This document shows, in pieces, positions 35,985 to 44,019 of a stretch of 64,000 nt of DNA. Both the position numbers and the translations under genes were made by a program. Each line of letters starts with the position of its first letter. Within the stretch, counting starts at the first letter, position 1. Origin of the DNA: G963676655 sp963678305 (GTDB taxonomy: Bacteria; Verrucomicrobiota; Lentisphaeria; Victivallales; Victivallaceae); contig CAXXVV010000012.1 of NCBI GenBank assembly GCA_963678305.2, positions 591,791 through 655,790 of the forward strand, in the 5' to 3' direction. The notes beneath the pieces were generated by a model. It ran no database searches and was not told where the DNA came from. It worked only from the letters and a program-made list of their open reading frames with translations.

Positions 35985-36630
35985 ATGAAAGGATTAATCG
36001 GCAGGAAGATCGGCATGACGCAGGTCTACAACGATAAAGGTGAGGTTATTCCTGTCACCGTTGTACAAGCCGGCCCATGCGTAGTTGTTGACGTCAAGAC
36101 AGCTGAGAAAGACGGTTACAGTGCCGTTCAGCTTGGTTTTGGCGCCAAGAAAGCCAAGAACGTTCCGAAACCGATGCGCGGTCATTTCAAACGCGCTGGT
36201 ATTGAAGAATCTGTTCTGCCCGCCAAATTGCGTGAGATCCGTACTGAAGCTGATTCAGATATGGAACTTGGCGCCACTTTGAATGCTGATGTTTTCAGCG
36301 CTGAAGATTATCTGGATATTACCGGAACCATTAAAGGTCGCGGTTTCCAGGGTGTTGTCAAGCGCTACAATTTCGGTGGCGGTCGCTATAGTCACGGTGG
36401 TGGCTGGAAACGTAAACCCGGTTCTATCGGCCAGTGTGAATTCCCCGGTCGTGTTGACAAAGGCAAAAAAGCTGCCTGGTCAGATGGGTAACGTTCAGCG
36501 CACTATCCAGAATCTGCAGATAGTCAAGGTTGAAGCCGAAGACAATCTGTTATTCGTCAAAGGCGCCGTACCCGGCCCGAACGGCGGAATTCTGGTTATT
36601 CGTGAAGCTAAAAAAATGAAAAGCAATTAA
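35985..36630 (+). CDS. rplC: 50S ribosomal protein L3, split by a one-base frameshift
   Basis: L3 is encoded in two frames. Frame one runs from ATG 35985 (after GGAAGGAGA) through MKGLIGRKIGMTQVYND to GRVDKGKK and then stops at TAA 36489-36491. The true ending, LPGQMGNVQRTIQNLQIVKVEAEDNLLF..., lies in the +1 frame to TAA 36628-36630. The switch is at the run of six A at 36465-36470 (GGCAAAAAAGCTG): with five A the L3 sequence would be continuous, 214 residues, of normal length. L3 is essential, so either the base is a sequencing or assembly error, or the run is corrected by slippage of polymerase or ribosome. Its neighbours rpsJ and rplD are intact. Confidence 0.9.
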
Positions 36631-36647
36631 CCTGACAGGAGAGAATA

Positions 36648-37274
36648 ATGAGTAAAAAACTTGATATCCTTGACTGCAAGGGGACTGTTGTTGGTGAATA
36701 TGAGTTGCCGGATAACTGCTTCGAGTTGGAAAAAGGCGCTCAAGCCGTTCACGACGTCGTAGTTGCATTTCTGGCCGGCGAACGCTCAGGCAGCGCCAAA
36801 ACTAAAACCCGCTCAGAGCGCAGCGGCGGTGGAGCAAAACCCTTCCGTCAGAAAGGTCTCGGTCGTGCCCGTTCAGGCAGTACCCGTAACCCGATTTGGC
36901 GCAAAGGTGGTATCATCTTCGGCCCCCGTCCACGCAGTTATGAAAAAGACGTCAATAAGAAGGTTCGCAAACTGGCCCTGAAACGTGCGCTTTCCGATCG
37001 CATTGAAGAAGGCAGCGTCATTGTTATTGATAAATTTGATATTCCGGATCACAAGACCAAAAGTGCTAAAGCAGTCATCGACTCGCTGAAAGTTAATTCC
37101 AACTTTCTGCTGGCCGTACCTGAATACGAAAAGAACGTGGTTTGCGCCACCGGCAATCTTTCTGATTGCGTTCTGCGCAAAGCCGCCAGCGTTAATGTAT
37201 ATGAACTGCTGCGCTTCGAACAGTTGATCTTAACCAAAGATGCCCTGGACGTTCTGGTCCAGCGTATGGCATAA
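36648..37274 (+). CDS. rplD: 50S ribosomal protein L4
   Basis: A 208-residue L4 with the long loop conserved across the family (KTKTRSERSGGGAKPFRQKGLGRARSGSTRNPIWRKGGIIFGPRPRSY) that lines the exit tunnel, and the C-terminal domain ending in FEQLILTKDALDVL. AGGAGAGAA precedes the ATG. In E. coli L4 represses the S10 operon; no leader structure for this is obvious here. Confidence 0.97.
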   Translation: MSKKLDILDCKGTVVGEYELPDNCFELEKGAQAVHDVVVAFLAGERSGSAKTKTRSERSGGGAKPFRQKGLGRARSGSTRNPIWRKGGIIFGPRPRSYEKDVNKKVRKLALKRALSDRIEEGSVIVIDKFDIPDHKTKSAKAVIDSLKVNSNFLLAVPEYEKNVVCATGNLSDCVLRKAASVNVYELLRFEQLILTKDALDVLVQRMA

Positions 37275-37286
37275 GGAGGTTTCACT

Positions 37287-37571
37287 ATGAGAACCGCACA
37301 TGATGTTATTCTTGCTCCGGTCGTCTCGGAGAAATCCACCGAGATGTCTACGGAAAGCAAATACGTGTTTAAAGTTGACCGCAACGCGACCAAGATCGAA
37401 GTTGCCAAGGCGATCGAGTCCCTGTTCGCCGGCGTTAAAGTCAAAAGCGTCAACATTCAGAATTGTAAGGGAAAACCGAAACGAGTTCCGCGCACCGGTA
37501 GAATGGGCAGCCGCGCCGATTGGCGCAAAGCGGTTGTTACTCTCGCCGAAGGCACGATTGAAATCGTTTAA
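37287..37571 (+). CDS. rplW: 50S ribosomal protein L23
   Basis: A 94-residue L23 (VILAPVVSEKSTEMSTESKYVFKVDRNATKIEVAKAIESLFAGVKVKSVN, then RMGSRADWRKAVVTLAEG). It lies at the exit of the peptide tunnel and contacts trigger factor and SRP. A strong AAGGAGG stands before the ATG; 12 bases separate it from rplD. Confidence 0.97.
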   Translation: MRTAHDVILAPVVSEKSTEMSTESKYVFKVDRNATKIEVAKAIESLFAGVKVKSVNIQNCKGKPKRVPRTGRMGSRADWRKAVVTLAEGTIEIV

Positions 37572-37588
37572 CTAAAGCGAGGTTTATA

Positions 37589-38416
37589 ATGGCTGTTAAA
37601 GGATACAATCCAGTAACTCCGAGTCTCAGAAACATGATGATTTCGGATTTTGCTGAAGTAACTAAGTCCACGCCGGAAAAATCTCTTGTCAAAGGAAAAA
37701 AATCCTCTGGCGGGCGTAATAATCTGGGTCGTGTGACCACTCGTTTTCGTGGCGGCGGTGTAAAACGCCGGTTGCGTGATATTGATTTCAAACGTGATAA
37801 AGAAGATATTCCGGCTACTGTTAAAGGTATCGAATACGATCCAAACCGTACTGCCAATATCGCTTTGCTGTTCTACGCTGACGGTGAGAAGCGCTATATC
37901 GTTGCTCCTGTCGGACTCAAAGTCGGCGATACTGTCATGAATGGGGCGAAGGCTGAAATCAAGCCCGGTAACTCGATGAAGATCAAAGATATGCCGGTCG
38001 GTATCACTATTCACAATATCGAAATGAATCCCGGCAGAGGCGCTAAACTGGTCCGTTCAGCGGGGCAGTCCGCGGTTCTCCGCGCCAAGGATGTAAAATA
38101 TGCTCAGGTAAAGCTGCCCAGCGGTGAAGTGCGTATGATCAATATTGAATGCCGCGCGACCATCGGTCAGGTCGGCAATGTTACTCATATGAACATTAAG
38201 CTTGGCAAAGCCGGTAAAAAACGTTATATGGGCTTCCGTCCTCACGTCCGCGGTGTTGCTATGAACCCGGTCGACCATCCGATGGGTGGTGGTGAAGGCA
38301 GATCCAGCGGCGGCGGTCATCCCGTTTCACCGTGGGGCCAGCTTTCCAAGGGTAAGAGAACTCGTAACAAGCGTAAGGCTTCTAATAAGTTCATTATCGA
38401 ACGGAGGAAGAAATAA
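37589..38416 (+). CDS. rplB: 50S ribosomal protein L2
   Basis: A 275-residue L2 (VKGYNPVTPSLRNMM at the start; KSSGGRNNLGRVTTRFRGGGVKRRLRDIDF; RGVAMNPVDHPMGGGEGRSSGGGHPVSPWG, including the conserved histidine region near the peptidyl transferase centre). It ends KFIIERRKK and overlaps rpsS by one base (TAATG). Confidence 0.98.
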   Translation: MAVKGYNPVTPSLRNMMISDFAEVTKSTPEKSLVKGKKSSGGRNNLGRVTTRFRGGGVKRRLRDIDFKRDKEDIPATVKGIEYDPNRTANIALLFYADGEKRYIVAPVGLKVGDTVMNGAKAEIKPGNSMKIKDMPVGITIHNIEMNPGRGAKLVRSAGQSAVLRAKDVKYAQVKLPSGEVRMINIECRATIGQVGNVTHMNIKLGKAGKKRYMGFRPHVRGVAMNPVDHPMGGGEGRSSGGGHPVSPWGQLSKGKRTRNKRKASNKFIIERRKK

Positions 38417-38685
38417 TGGCTAGATCAGTCAAAAAAGGTCCGTTCGTCGACGGACATCTTATGAAAAAAGTCGAGACCATGAATCGTGACGGCAAAAAAC
38501 GCCCGATCAAGACCTGGTCACGTCGTTCAATGATTATTCCGGACTTTGTCGGTCATACCTTTGAAGTTCACAACGGTAAAACCTTCCAGACCGTATTCGT
38601 AACTGAGAATATGGTCGGACACAAACTCGGTGAGTTCGCTGTGACCCGTCACTTCCGCGACCACGGGGTTATCTCCGGTAAATAA
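38416..38685 (+). CDS. rpsS: 30S ribosomal protein S19
   Basis: An 89-residue S19 (ARSVKKGPFVDGHLMKKVE, IKTWSRRSMIIPDFVGHTFEVHNGKTF, ENMVGHKLGEFAVTR). ACGGAGGAAG at the end of rplB serves as ribosome site. It is the last gene of this run: a terminator follows at once, and rplV, rpsC, rplP, rpmC and rpsQ, which normally come next, are absent from the window. Confidence 0.98.
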   Translation: MARSVKKGPFVDGHLMKKVETMNRDGKKRPIKTWSRRSMIIPDFVGHTFEVHNGKTFQTVFVTENMVGHKLGEFAVTRHFRDHGVISGK

Positions 38686-38697
38686 CCGCTCCATGTC

Positions 38698-38731
38698 AGC
38701 CCGTGCAGCCTTTTGGCTCACGGGCTTTTTT
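38698..38731 (+). terminator. Rho-independent terminator after rpsS
   Basis: AGCCCGTG plus AGCC pairs with GGCT plus CACGGGCT (one bulged C, loop TTTT), followed by TTTTTT. It closes the rpsL-rpsS operon 13 bases after the rpsS stop. Confidence 0.92.
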
Positions 38732-38857
38732 ATGACTGGAACGGGGCTAATCAAAAATAAACGTATATTTTTTAATTTTTCTTTTGCATTTGTAAGGGAT
38801 AATAATATATTAACTCAATTATTAGTTAATATCAGTTAAATTTTATCAGGTGTATAC

Positions 38858-39379
38858 ATGGGTGGGATACCAAAATTAATAGTACTATCGGAAAAGATGC
38901 GCGGCAAAAGCTTTGAACTTATCAAAGACATCCATACTGCCGGCCGCTCGGACGAGCGTGATATTTGTATTAAGGATCCGACTATCAGTTCACATCACTG
39001 TGACTTTATCAAGACCGAGTCCACATACATTCTGCGTGATAATGAGAGTACCAATGGTACCAGAGTGAATAATGTTCAGGTCACGGACGAGGATTATGAA
39101 CTGAAAAACAGTGATATTATTCAGCTTGGAGCGGTTGAAATCCTCTATGATTGCGAGGATAAGTCTGTTACTACTATTACCCGGACCCAGACCGGTATTG
39201 ATTTGAATAATTCCGAGGGCGGACTTTCAACTGTGCGCGATATGGAAAACTTTTCGCCGTTTGCTCGAAAGGACAGCAAGAGTGCCATCAGTCAGAAAGT
39301 GCTTGTTGCGGTGATCGGCTTGACTGTTTTGGGGATTCTCGGCGTCCTGGGTTATATCGTATACCTTATCGTCAGATAA
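38858..39379 (+). CDS. FHA-domain protein with C-terminal membrane anchor
   Basis: A 173-residue protein. Residues 10-100 form an FHA phosphothreonine-binding domain: AGRSDERDICIKDPTISSHHC (the conserved GR, S and H) and LRDNESTNGTRVNN (the NGT). A low-complexity linker follows, then one membrane segment at the very end (VLVAVIGLTVLGILGVLGYIVYLIV), so the domain faces the cytosol. It probably recruits a partner phosphorylated by a Ser/Thr kinase. Before its own terminator it is a single-gene unit; ftsH follows. Confidence 0.88.
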   Translation: MGGIPKLIVLSEKMRGKSFELIKDIHTAGRSDERDICIKDPTISSHHCDFIKTESTYILRDNESTNGTRVNNVQVTDEDYELKNSDIIQLGAVEILYDCEDKSVTTITRTQTGIDLNNSEGGLSTVRDMENFSPFARKDSKSAISQKVLVAVIGLTVLGILGVLGYIVYLIVR

Positions 39380-39455
39380 CGACTCAACAGACTGTTTGTG
39401 CGGCCGGTTTCCGGTTTCACCATGAATTTGCAAGGCATTTTTCGGGAGATTTTCA

Positions 39456-39486
39456 CCGCCTCTTAATTCAGGCGGATTTTTTTTTA
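39456..39486 (+). terminator. Rho-independent terminator after the FHA gene
   Basis: CCGCCT and AGGCGG form a 6-bp GC stem with loop CTTAATTC and are followed by ATTTTTTTTT. It separates the FHA gene from ftsH. Confidence 0.85.
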
Positions 39487-39568
39487 ATCGGAACAATATA
39501 ATTTTTTCTAATACAATAATGAATTTTGCCGGTATCCGAACCGGATGTAAAATTTAAGGACTTAAAAT

Positions 39569-41626
39569 ATGGCTCTTCCTGATCCAAAAGAATCTTTCAG
39601 CGGAGGTAAAAAACCACCGGCCGCTTTTTTTATCTGGCCCATTCTTTTTATCATCGTTTTCATCCTGCTTATCTATAAATTCAATAATAACGGCAAAGTC
39701 GAAAACTGGGACCAGGCTAAATTTGAGAAACAAGTTGCTGATGGAAATGTAAGGAGTGCTGAACTCTCTCCGCAAGGTGAAAATATTTATGATGTCGAAG
39801 GAAAATTCACCCTTGCGACCGAAAAGGCACTGGCAAAAAAACGTGAAGACGGCAGCCTTGAAACAGAAAAGAACCAGACGAAAAAAACTGAAAAAAGCGG
39901 CAAGGAAGTTGCAACTGGCCGCTACCGCACCAGGATTGTCTGGTCTCAAGATATCAGTAATTTGATGCAGAAAAATATTGATGAGGTTACGATCCAGAAG
40001 CGCGATAACTGGTGGAGCCTGATTCTGACCATGCTGCCGGTGATCCTGATCATTGTTGTTATTTATGTCCTCTTTTCCAGACAGATCAAAATGGCCGGCC
40101 GCGGCGCGATGCAGTTCGGCAAGAGCCGCGCCAGAATGATCATGCCGGAGGAACTGCATACCACTTTCGACGATGTTGCCGGTGCGGACGAGGCAAAGGA
40201 GGAGATCCAGGAGATTGTCGAATTCCTTAAAGATCCTTTGAAATTCCAGATGCTTGGCGGCAAAATCCCGAAAGGCGCACTGTTGACCGGAGCTCCCGGT
40301 ACCGGTAAAACCCTGCTTGCCAAGGCGGTTGCCTGTGAAGCTGAAGTACCGTTTTTCTCGATCAGCGGCTCCGATTTTGTTGAAATGTTTGTCGGGGTCG
40401 GCGCCAGCCGGGTCCGCGATATGTTCGAACAGGCCAGGCGCCATGCCCCCTGTCTGATCTTTATCGATGAAATTGACGCGGTCGGACGCTCCCGCTTCTC
40501 CGGTATGGGGGGCGGACATGACGAACGCGAACAGACCTTGAACGCCATGCTGGTTGAAATGGACGGCCTTGAAGCCGCCAATGCCGGGGTAATTGTTCTG
40601 GCCGCCACCAACCGGCCGGATGTTCTCGACCCCGCGCTGCTGCGTCCCGGACGTTTTGACCGCCAGGTGGTCCTTGACCTTCCGGATATCCGTGGACGTA
40701 AAAAGATTATTGAGATTCATATTTCCAAGATCAAGATCGATAAGAGTGTTAATGTTGATACCCTGGCGCGCAGTACTCCGGGGTTCAGCGGGGCCGATCT
40801 GGCCAACATGTGCAATGAAGCCGCGCTGCTTGCGGCCCGCTATGACCGTGAAGCCGCAACTCAGGAAGACCTTGAGGAAGCCCGCGACAAAGTACGCTGG
40901 GGACGTGAAAGAAAGAGTCGCCGGATCACTCCGCGCGAGAAAAAGCTGACCGCTTATCACGAAGCCGGACATGCTTTGGCGACGATGCATTGCAAGTTTT
41001 CCACTCCACTGCATAAGATTACGATCATCCCGCGCGGTCATGCGCTCGGTATGACCATGATGATGCCGGACGAGGACGTCTATACCCAGAGCAGAAAAGA
41101 GTTGATGGATGAAATGGTCGTACTTCTGGCCGGCCGGGTTGCAGAGGAAATGGTTTTCGACGATATGAACAGCGGCGCGTCCAACGACATTCAGCGCGCG
41201 ACCAAGATTGCCCGGATGATGGTTTGCACGTTCGGGATGAATGACAAGATCGGACCGGTTCATTACGGCGACCGTCACGAACATATCCATGTCAGGGTCG
41301 ATGCCGAACCGGCTGATACCTACAGTCAGGAAACCGCGCGCGAGATCGATGTCGAAGTCAAAAAGCTGGTAAACGACGCCTTGCAGCGTTGTAAAGATAT
41401 TCTGACCACCAACCGCGACCAGTTGGAAAAACTGTCGCTCACGTTGCTGGAAAGGGAAACCCTGACCGCTGAAGAAGCCTATACCCTGTTGGGTATGGAG
41501 CCGCGTAAGCAGGAGGAAATCGACCTGTCCGACGTTGTTCCGTCGGTTCCGGCCGACACCCCGGTTCCGGAAGAACCGATCACTCCTGAAGATGTTCAGG
41601 AAGAAACTGAAGAGAAAAGCGAATAA
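39569..41626 (+). CDS. ftsH: ATP-dependent zinc metalloprotease FtsH
   Basis: A 685-residue membrane protease that removes misfolded or regulatory membrane proteins. Two membrane segments (AAFFIWPILFIIVFILLIYKF; SLILTMLPVILIIVVIYVLF) flank a periplasmic domain that is highly charged and lysine-rich. The AAA domain has GAPGTGKT (about residue 242), CLIFIDEIDAVG and ATNRPDVLDPALLRPGRFDRQV; the protease has HEAGH (about residue 464). The C-terminus is acidic (PEEPITPEDVQEETEEKSE). TTAAGGA stands before the ATG. A long reverse-strand frame over the same bases is a mirror artefact. Confidence 0.98.
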   Translation: MALPDPKESFSGGKKPPAAFFIWPILFIIVFILLIYKFNNNGKVENWDQAKFEKQVADGNVRSAELSPQGENIYDVEGKFTLATEKALAKKREDGSLETEKNQTKKTEKSGKEVATGRYRTRIVWSQDISNLMQKNIDEVTIQKRDNWWSLILTMLPVILIIVVIYVLFSRQIKMAGRGAMQFGKSRARMIMPEELHTTFDDVAGADEAKEEIQEIVEFLKDPLKFQMLGGKIPKGALLTGAPGTGKTLLAKAVACEAEVPFFSISGSDFVEMFVGVGASRVRDMFEQARRHAPCLIFIDEIDAVGRSRFSGMGGGHDEREQTLNAMLVEMDGLEAANAGVIVLAATNRPDVLDPALLRPGRFDRQVVLDLPDIRGRKKIIEIHISKIKIDKSVNVDTLARSTPGFSGADLANMCNEAALLAARYDREAATQEDLEEARDKVRWGRERKSRRITPREKKLTAYHEAGHALATMHCKFSTPLHKITIIPRGHALGMTMMMPDEDVYTQSRKELMDEMVVLLAGRVAEEMVFDDMNSGASNDIQRATKIARMMVCTFGMNDKIGPVHYGDRHEHIHVRVDAEPADTYSQETAREIDVEVKKLVNDALQRCKDILTTNRDQLEKLSLTLLERETLTAEEAYTLLGMEPRKQEEIDLSDVVPSVPADTPVPEEPITPEDVQEETEEKSE

Positions 41627-41653
41627 AGGCTTTTTCAACTTACAAATAAATTC

Positions 41654-41688
41654 AATCCCCGGAAGGTTAATTCATTCCGGGGATTTTT
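41654..41688 (+). terminator. Rho-independent terminator after ftsH
   Basis: AATCCCCGGAA and TTCCGGGGATT form a perfect 11-bp stem around a loop of about 9 bases and are followed by TTTTTA. Confidence 0.92.
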
Positions 41689-41691
41689 TAT

Positions 41692-41722
41692 ATATTAACC
41701 ACGGAAAATCACAGAAAAATTT
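41692..41722 (+). repeat. Dispersed ACCACGGAAA-type repeat, copy 1
   Basis: The stretch TTAACCACGGAAAATCACAG directly after the ftsH terminator matches, in reworded form, two other places in the window: 49027-49063 (reverse strand, ACCACGAAAACCACGAAAAG) and 52260-52281 (TTAACCACTGAAGACACGGA). Similar words are found in many environmental genomes; the function is not known. Confidence 0.45.
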
Positions 41723-41744
41723 TTTTATATCCGTACGGTGGATG

Positions 41745-41898
41745 GCGATGTTTCGCTTCAAACTCCGCACTTTGTGCTGCGGAAGCGGAGATGGCGCAAA
41801 AATGATCCGTGCGACTGATGCACCGGGAACGTCCCGGTGCGATGTTTTGCTTCAAAACTCTGGAAGCGGAGCAGGAGCAAAAATGATTCGTGTGGCAT
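41745..41898 (+). repeat. Imperfect tandem repeat, two units about 94 bases apart
   Basis: Unit one (41745-41812) begins GCGATGTTTCGCTTCAAACTC and continues GGAAGCGGAGATGGCGCAAAAATGATCCGTG as separate matching blocks; unit two (41839-41898) begins GCGATGTTTTGCTTCAAAAC with GGAAGCGGAGCAGGAGC and AAAAATGATTCGTG. The region is non-coding and lies between the ftsH terminator and the end of the SUKH-like gene. It looks like a recent local duplication. Confidence 0.5.
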
Positions 41899-41919
41899 AT
41901 ACCGATATGCTGCTTGAAA

Positions 41920-42513
41920 TCAATTTGCGGGTTCTGCTCCTTTTCCTGCCCTTTTAATAAAACGTACTTTCCGCAGTATCCCTGTGTCCGGGGCAACCAC
42001 TGGAGATAACTCAGCATCTTTAATTTCAACCACCACCCATTTTAATCCATTGTATTCATGCGCAAGGCTTTTCTTTGATATACCTGGGACATATTTAACG
42101 GTTCCATTTTGCCAACCTCTCCAAAATTGAAAGATTGTTTTTAACTGAACATGATCTCCAATTTGGACATCTTCACCGGATTCATAAACTGCTTTGGGAT
42201 AACCATCAGTTGAAGGTGGTCTCTCTTTCAGCCCAAGGAGTAATTCTATGTCATCCTCAATCTCATTAATTTCTGGACCTTCGTGGAAAAATTCAAAAAT
42301 AGTTTCTTCTGCAATTCCATTTTTATCCGCCTTCAGGAATAAATAATTCCCATATCCATTGTTTGCAAAAATGATTGCTTTGGTGCCGATGAGGTCTTCA
42401 ATGAACGTCGGATGCTCTTCAATATCGAATTTCCACTCACAAGCTTCACCCATGAAAAATTCAATTTTTCTCGCTTTGGCTTCTGCGAGTGCTTTTGAGA
42501 GTTCAATATTCAT
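41920..42513 (-). CDS. SMI1/KNR4 (SUKH)-like protein
   Basis: A 197-residue cytosolic protein. The stretch LIGTKAIIFANNGYGNYLFLKADKNG followed by ETIFEFFHEGPEINEI matches the SUKH pattern 'a..FgsdG.G..y.ld....' with an acidic helix. Many SUKH proteins are immunity proteins against polymorphic toxins, others are housekeeping; no toxin gene is recognised next to it. The second half (VQIGDHVQLKTIFQFWRGWQNGTVKYVPGIS) looks like a small SH3-like beta domain, unusual for this family. It lies after three secreted-protein genes on the same strand, 238 bases from the nearest. Confidence 0.5.
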   Translation of the reverse strand: MNIELSKALAEAKARKIEFFMGEACEWKFDIEEHPTFIEDLIGTKAIIFANNGYGNYLFLKADKNGIAEETIFEFFHEGPEINEIEDDIELLLGLKERPPSTDGYPKAVYESGEDVQIGDHVQLKTIFQFWRGWQNGTVKYVPGISKKSLAHEYNGLKWVVVEIKDAELSPVVAPDTGILRKVRFIKRAGKGAEPAN

Positions 42514-42751
42514 CTTTTCATTAACCCAACAAGTGATTATATGTGGTCATGCATATTTTTATATTGTTTTACATGCTTCGATCTGAGATTAGAGACCGCG
42601 ATTGATTAATATGTTTATTTATGCAAAAATGCTTATAGTTTTCATTATGAATCTAATATATAATACCGCAAATAATGATACATAATATCATCAGCCTTTG
42701 TATCATTGAATTTTCCTCTCCTCATTTACGCTTTCTGCGCCTGTTTTGAGC

Positions 42752-43369
42752 TTACTGGTTGACAACTTTTTTCTTTTTTGTCTTGTCGATCAGGTATGCT
42801 CCTTGTACTTTGGGTAAACCAAATTCTTTGCGCAGGACCGCGTAATAATCTTTCCAGGCTAATGCTGTGGAAATAATTTTTTTGTTAATTATTTCCAATG
42901 GAATTTCACCGGAAGAAGGGAGCTTTATTACATACCCTAGTTCTATAGTGTCATCCTGTATTACTATTTTTTGAGGAGAATTATTTTTCCCTAAAAAGGA
43001 GTTGGTCATTTGCAGTAATTTTTTTTTAGCAGTGTCAGATTTAATATTTTCAGATAATTTATACAAAAAACTTACAATAACGATAGACCCTTTTTCTCTG
43101 AGTTCGTAATCATGAAATTGTCTTACATCCAGAATAAACTTGATTACAGGCGCTTCATCTATTGGGACGTAGCCCAGAATGGCCGGGTAATCCTTGGTAA
43201 ATTGTATCATCTTTACTCTAGGGCGAGTTTGTTTTAAATTTAAATAGTTAAATATTTTTTTGGTTATTATGGATTTTTCATCTTGCGTCGGTTTTGATGA
43301 GGTTTCCGCTTGAAGATTAAGAGTTAATATACAAAAAAGATATAAACTTGTTAGAAATTTTGTACTCAT
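42752..43369 (-). CDS. Secreted protein of unknown function (YbjN-like fold possible)
   Basis: A 205-residue protein with a signal peptide (MSTKFLTSLYLFCILTLNLQAETS, cleavage probably after LQA). The mature part alternates helices and strands: KIFNYLNLKQTRPRVKMIQ, a strand pair with GSIVIVSFLYKLSENI, then DDTIELGYVIKLPSSGEIPLEIINKKIISTALAWKDYYAVLRK. This order of strands and a final long helix resembles YbjN/type III chaperone-like domains, but I cannot confirm it. The C-terminus is lysine-rich. AT-rich like its neighbours. It is probably in one operon with the two genes before it. Confidence 0.55.
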   Translation of the reverse strand: MSTKFLTSLYLFCILTLNLQAETSSKPTQDEKSIITKKIFNYLNLKQTRPRVKMIQFTKDYPAILGYVPIDEAPVIKFILDVRQFHDYELREKGSIVIVSFLYKLSENIKSDTAKKKLLQMTNSFLGKNNSPQKIVIQDDTIELGYVIKLPSSGEIPLEIINKKIISTALAWKDYYAVLRKEFGLPKVQGAYLIDKTKKKKVVNQ

Positions 43370-43427
43370 TTTATATAACCTGTTGTCCTTAGATAATTAT
43401 GTTGCAGCTTTGGCATAAGTATTTTTT

Positions 43428-44003
43428 TCACTTTAAGATTTTCTTCAGTTGTTTATAATACTCCGGCCAGAGAAAATGAATGTTATTAATGGCGTTGAAG
43501 ACCATTTCAGTCGGGAGCTTTATTTTTTCTGGGATTGCTAAAATATTATCGAAAACAATCACATTGTTTTCCAGATAGACACGGTGCCTTACTTTATCGT
43601 TTTTCATCCATTTGTTATTTAATTCAATAATTTTTTTTACGTTTGCCGGCGTTATTAATGACTGCGGTAATTCGTAGGTCATCCGTATAAAGATTGGTTG
43701 AGAATAGTCATTTGGCGGAAATACCGCAACCTGAATAACGGTTTGGGGGGCTTTGGACGTAGGCCGACTGAACGTCAGTTTGCAGTAACCATTTTTCTTT
43801 TGATACTCAATAGCAATTTTGTAGTTGACGCCATTGTTGTCAGCCAACGCATACTTCACTATTTCAGCGACAACCTCATTAACATTGGCCCATGAAATAT
43901 AAGAATTTATTTGCTTTTGTTCTCTGGATGTTTTTTCGACCGCTGCCAAATAAGTACAGTTATAAAAAAATATTGTAAAAAGAAATGGCAATAAAATTTT
44001 CAT
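43428..44003 (-). CDS. Secreted protein of unknown function, similar layout to its neighbour
   Basis: A 191-residue protein from ATG 44003 (AAGGA 8 bases before), starting MKILLPFLFTIFFYNCTYLAAVEK, a signal peptide; the longer frame from 44096 is hydrophilic and overlaps the previous gene. The mature part has INSYISWANVNEVVAEIVKYA, strands GVNYKIAIEYQKKNGYCKLTF and TVIQVAVFPPND, and ends in a long helix (TEMVFNAINNIHFLWPEYYKQLKKIL). The order of elements equals that of the protein at 42752-43369, so the two may be diverged paralogues. Function unknown. Confidence 0.6.
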   Translation of the reverse strand: MKILLPFLFTIFFYNCTYLAAVEKTSREQKQINSYISWANVNEVVAEIVKYALADNNGVNYKIAIEYQKKNGYCKLTFSRPTSKAPQTVIQVAVFPPNDYSQPIFIRMTYELPQSLITPANVKKIIELNNKWMKNDKVRHRVYLENNVIVFDNILAIPEKIKLPTEMVFNAINNIHFLWPEYYKQLKKILK

Positions 44004-44019
44004 AATAATCCTTTTTCCC

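Noticed and set aside
39554..41638. Open frame of 694 codons on the minus strand across ftsH
   Set aside because: It mirrors ftsH over its whole length; the translation has no family resemblance, and the plus-strand protein has all FtsH motifs.
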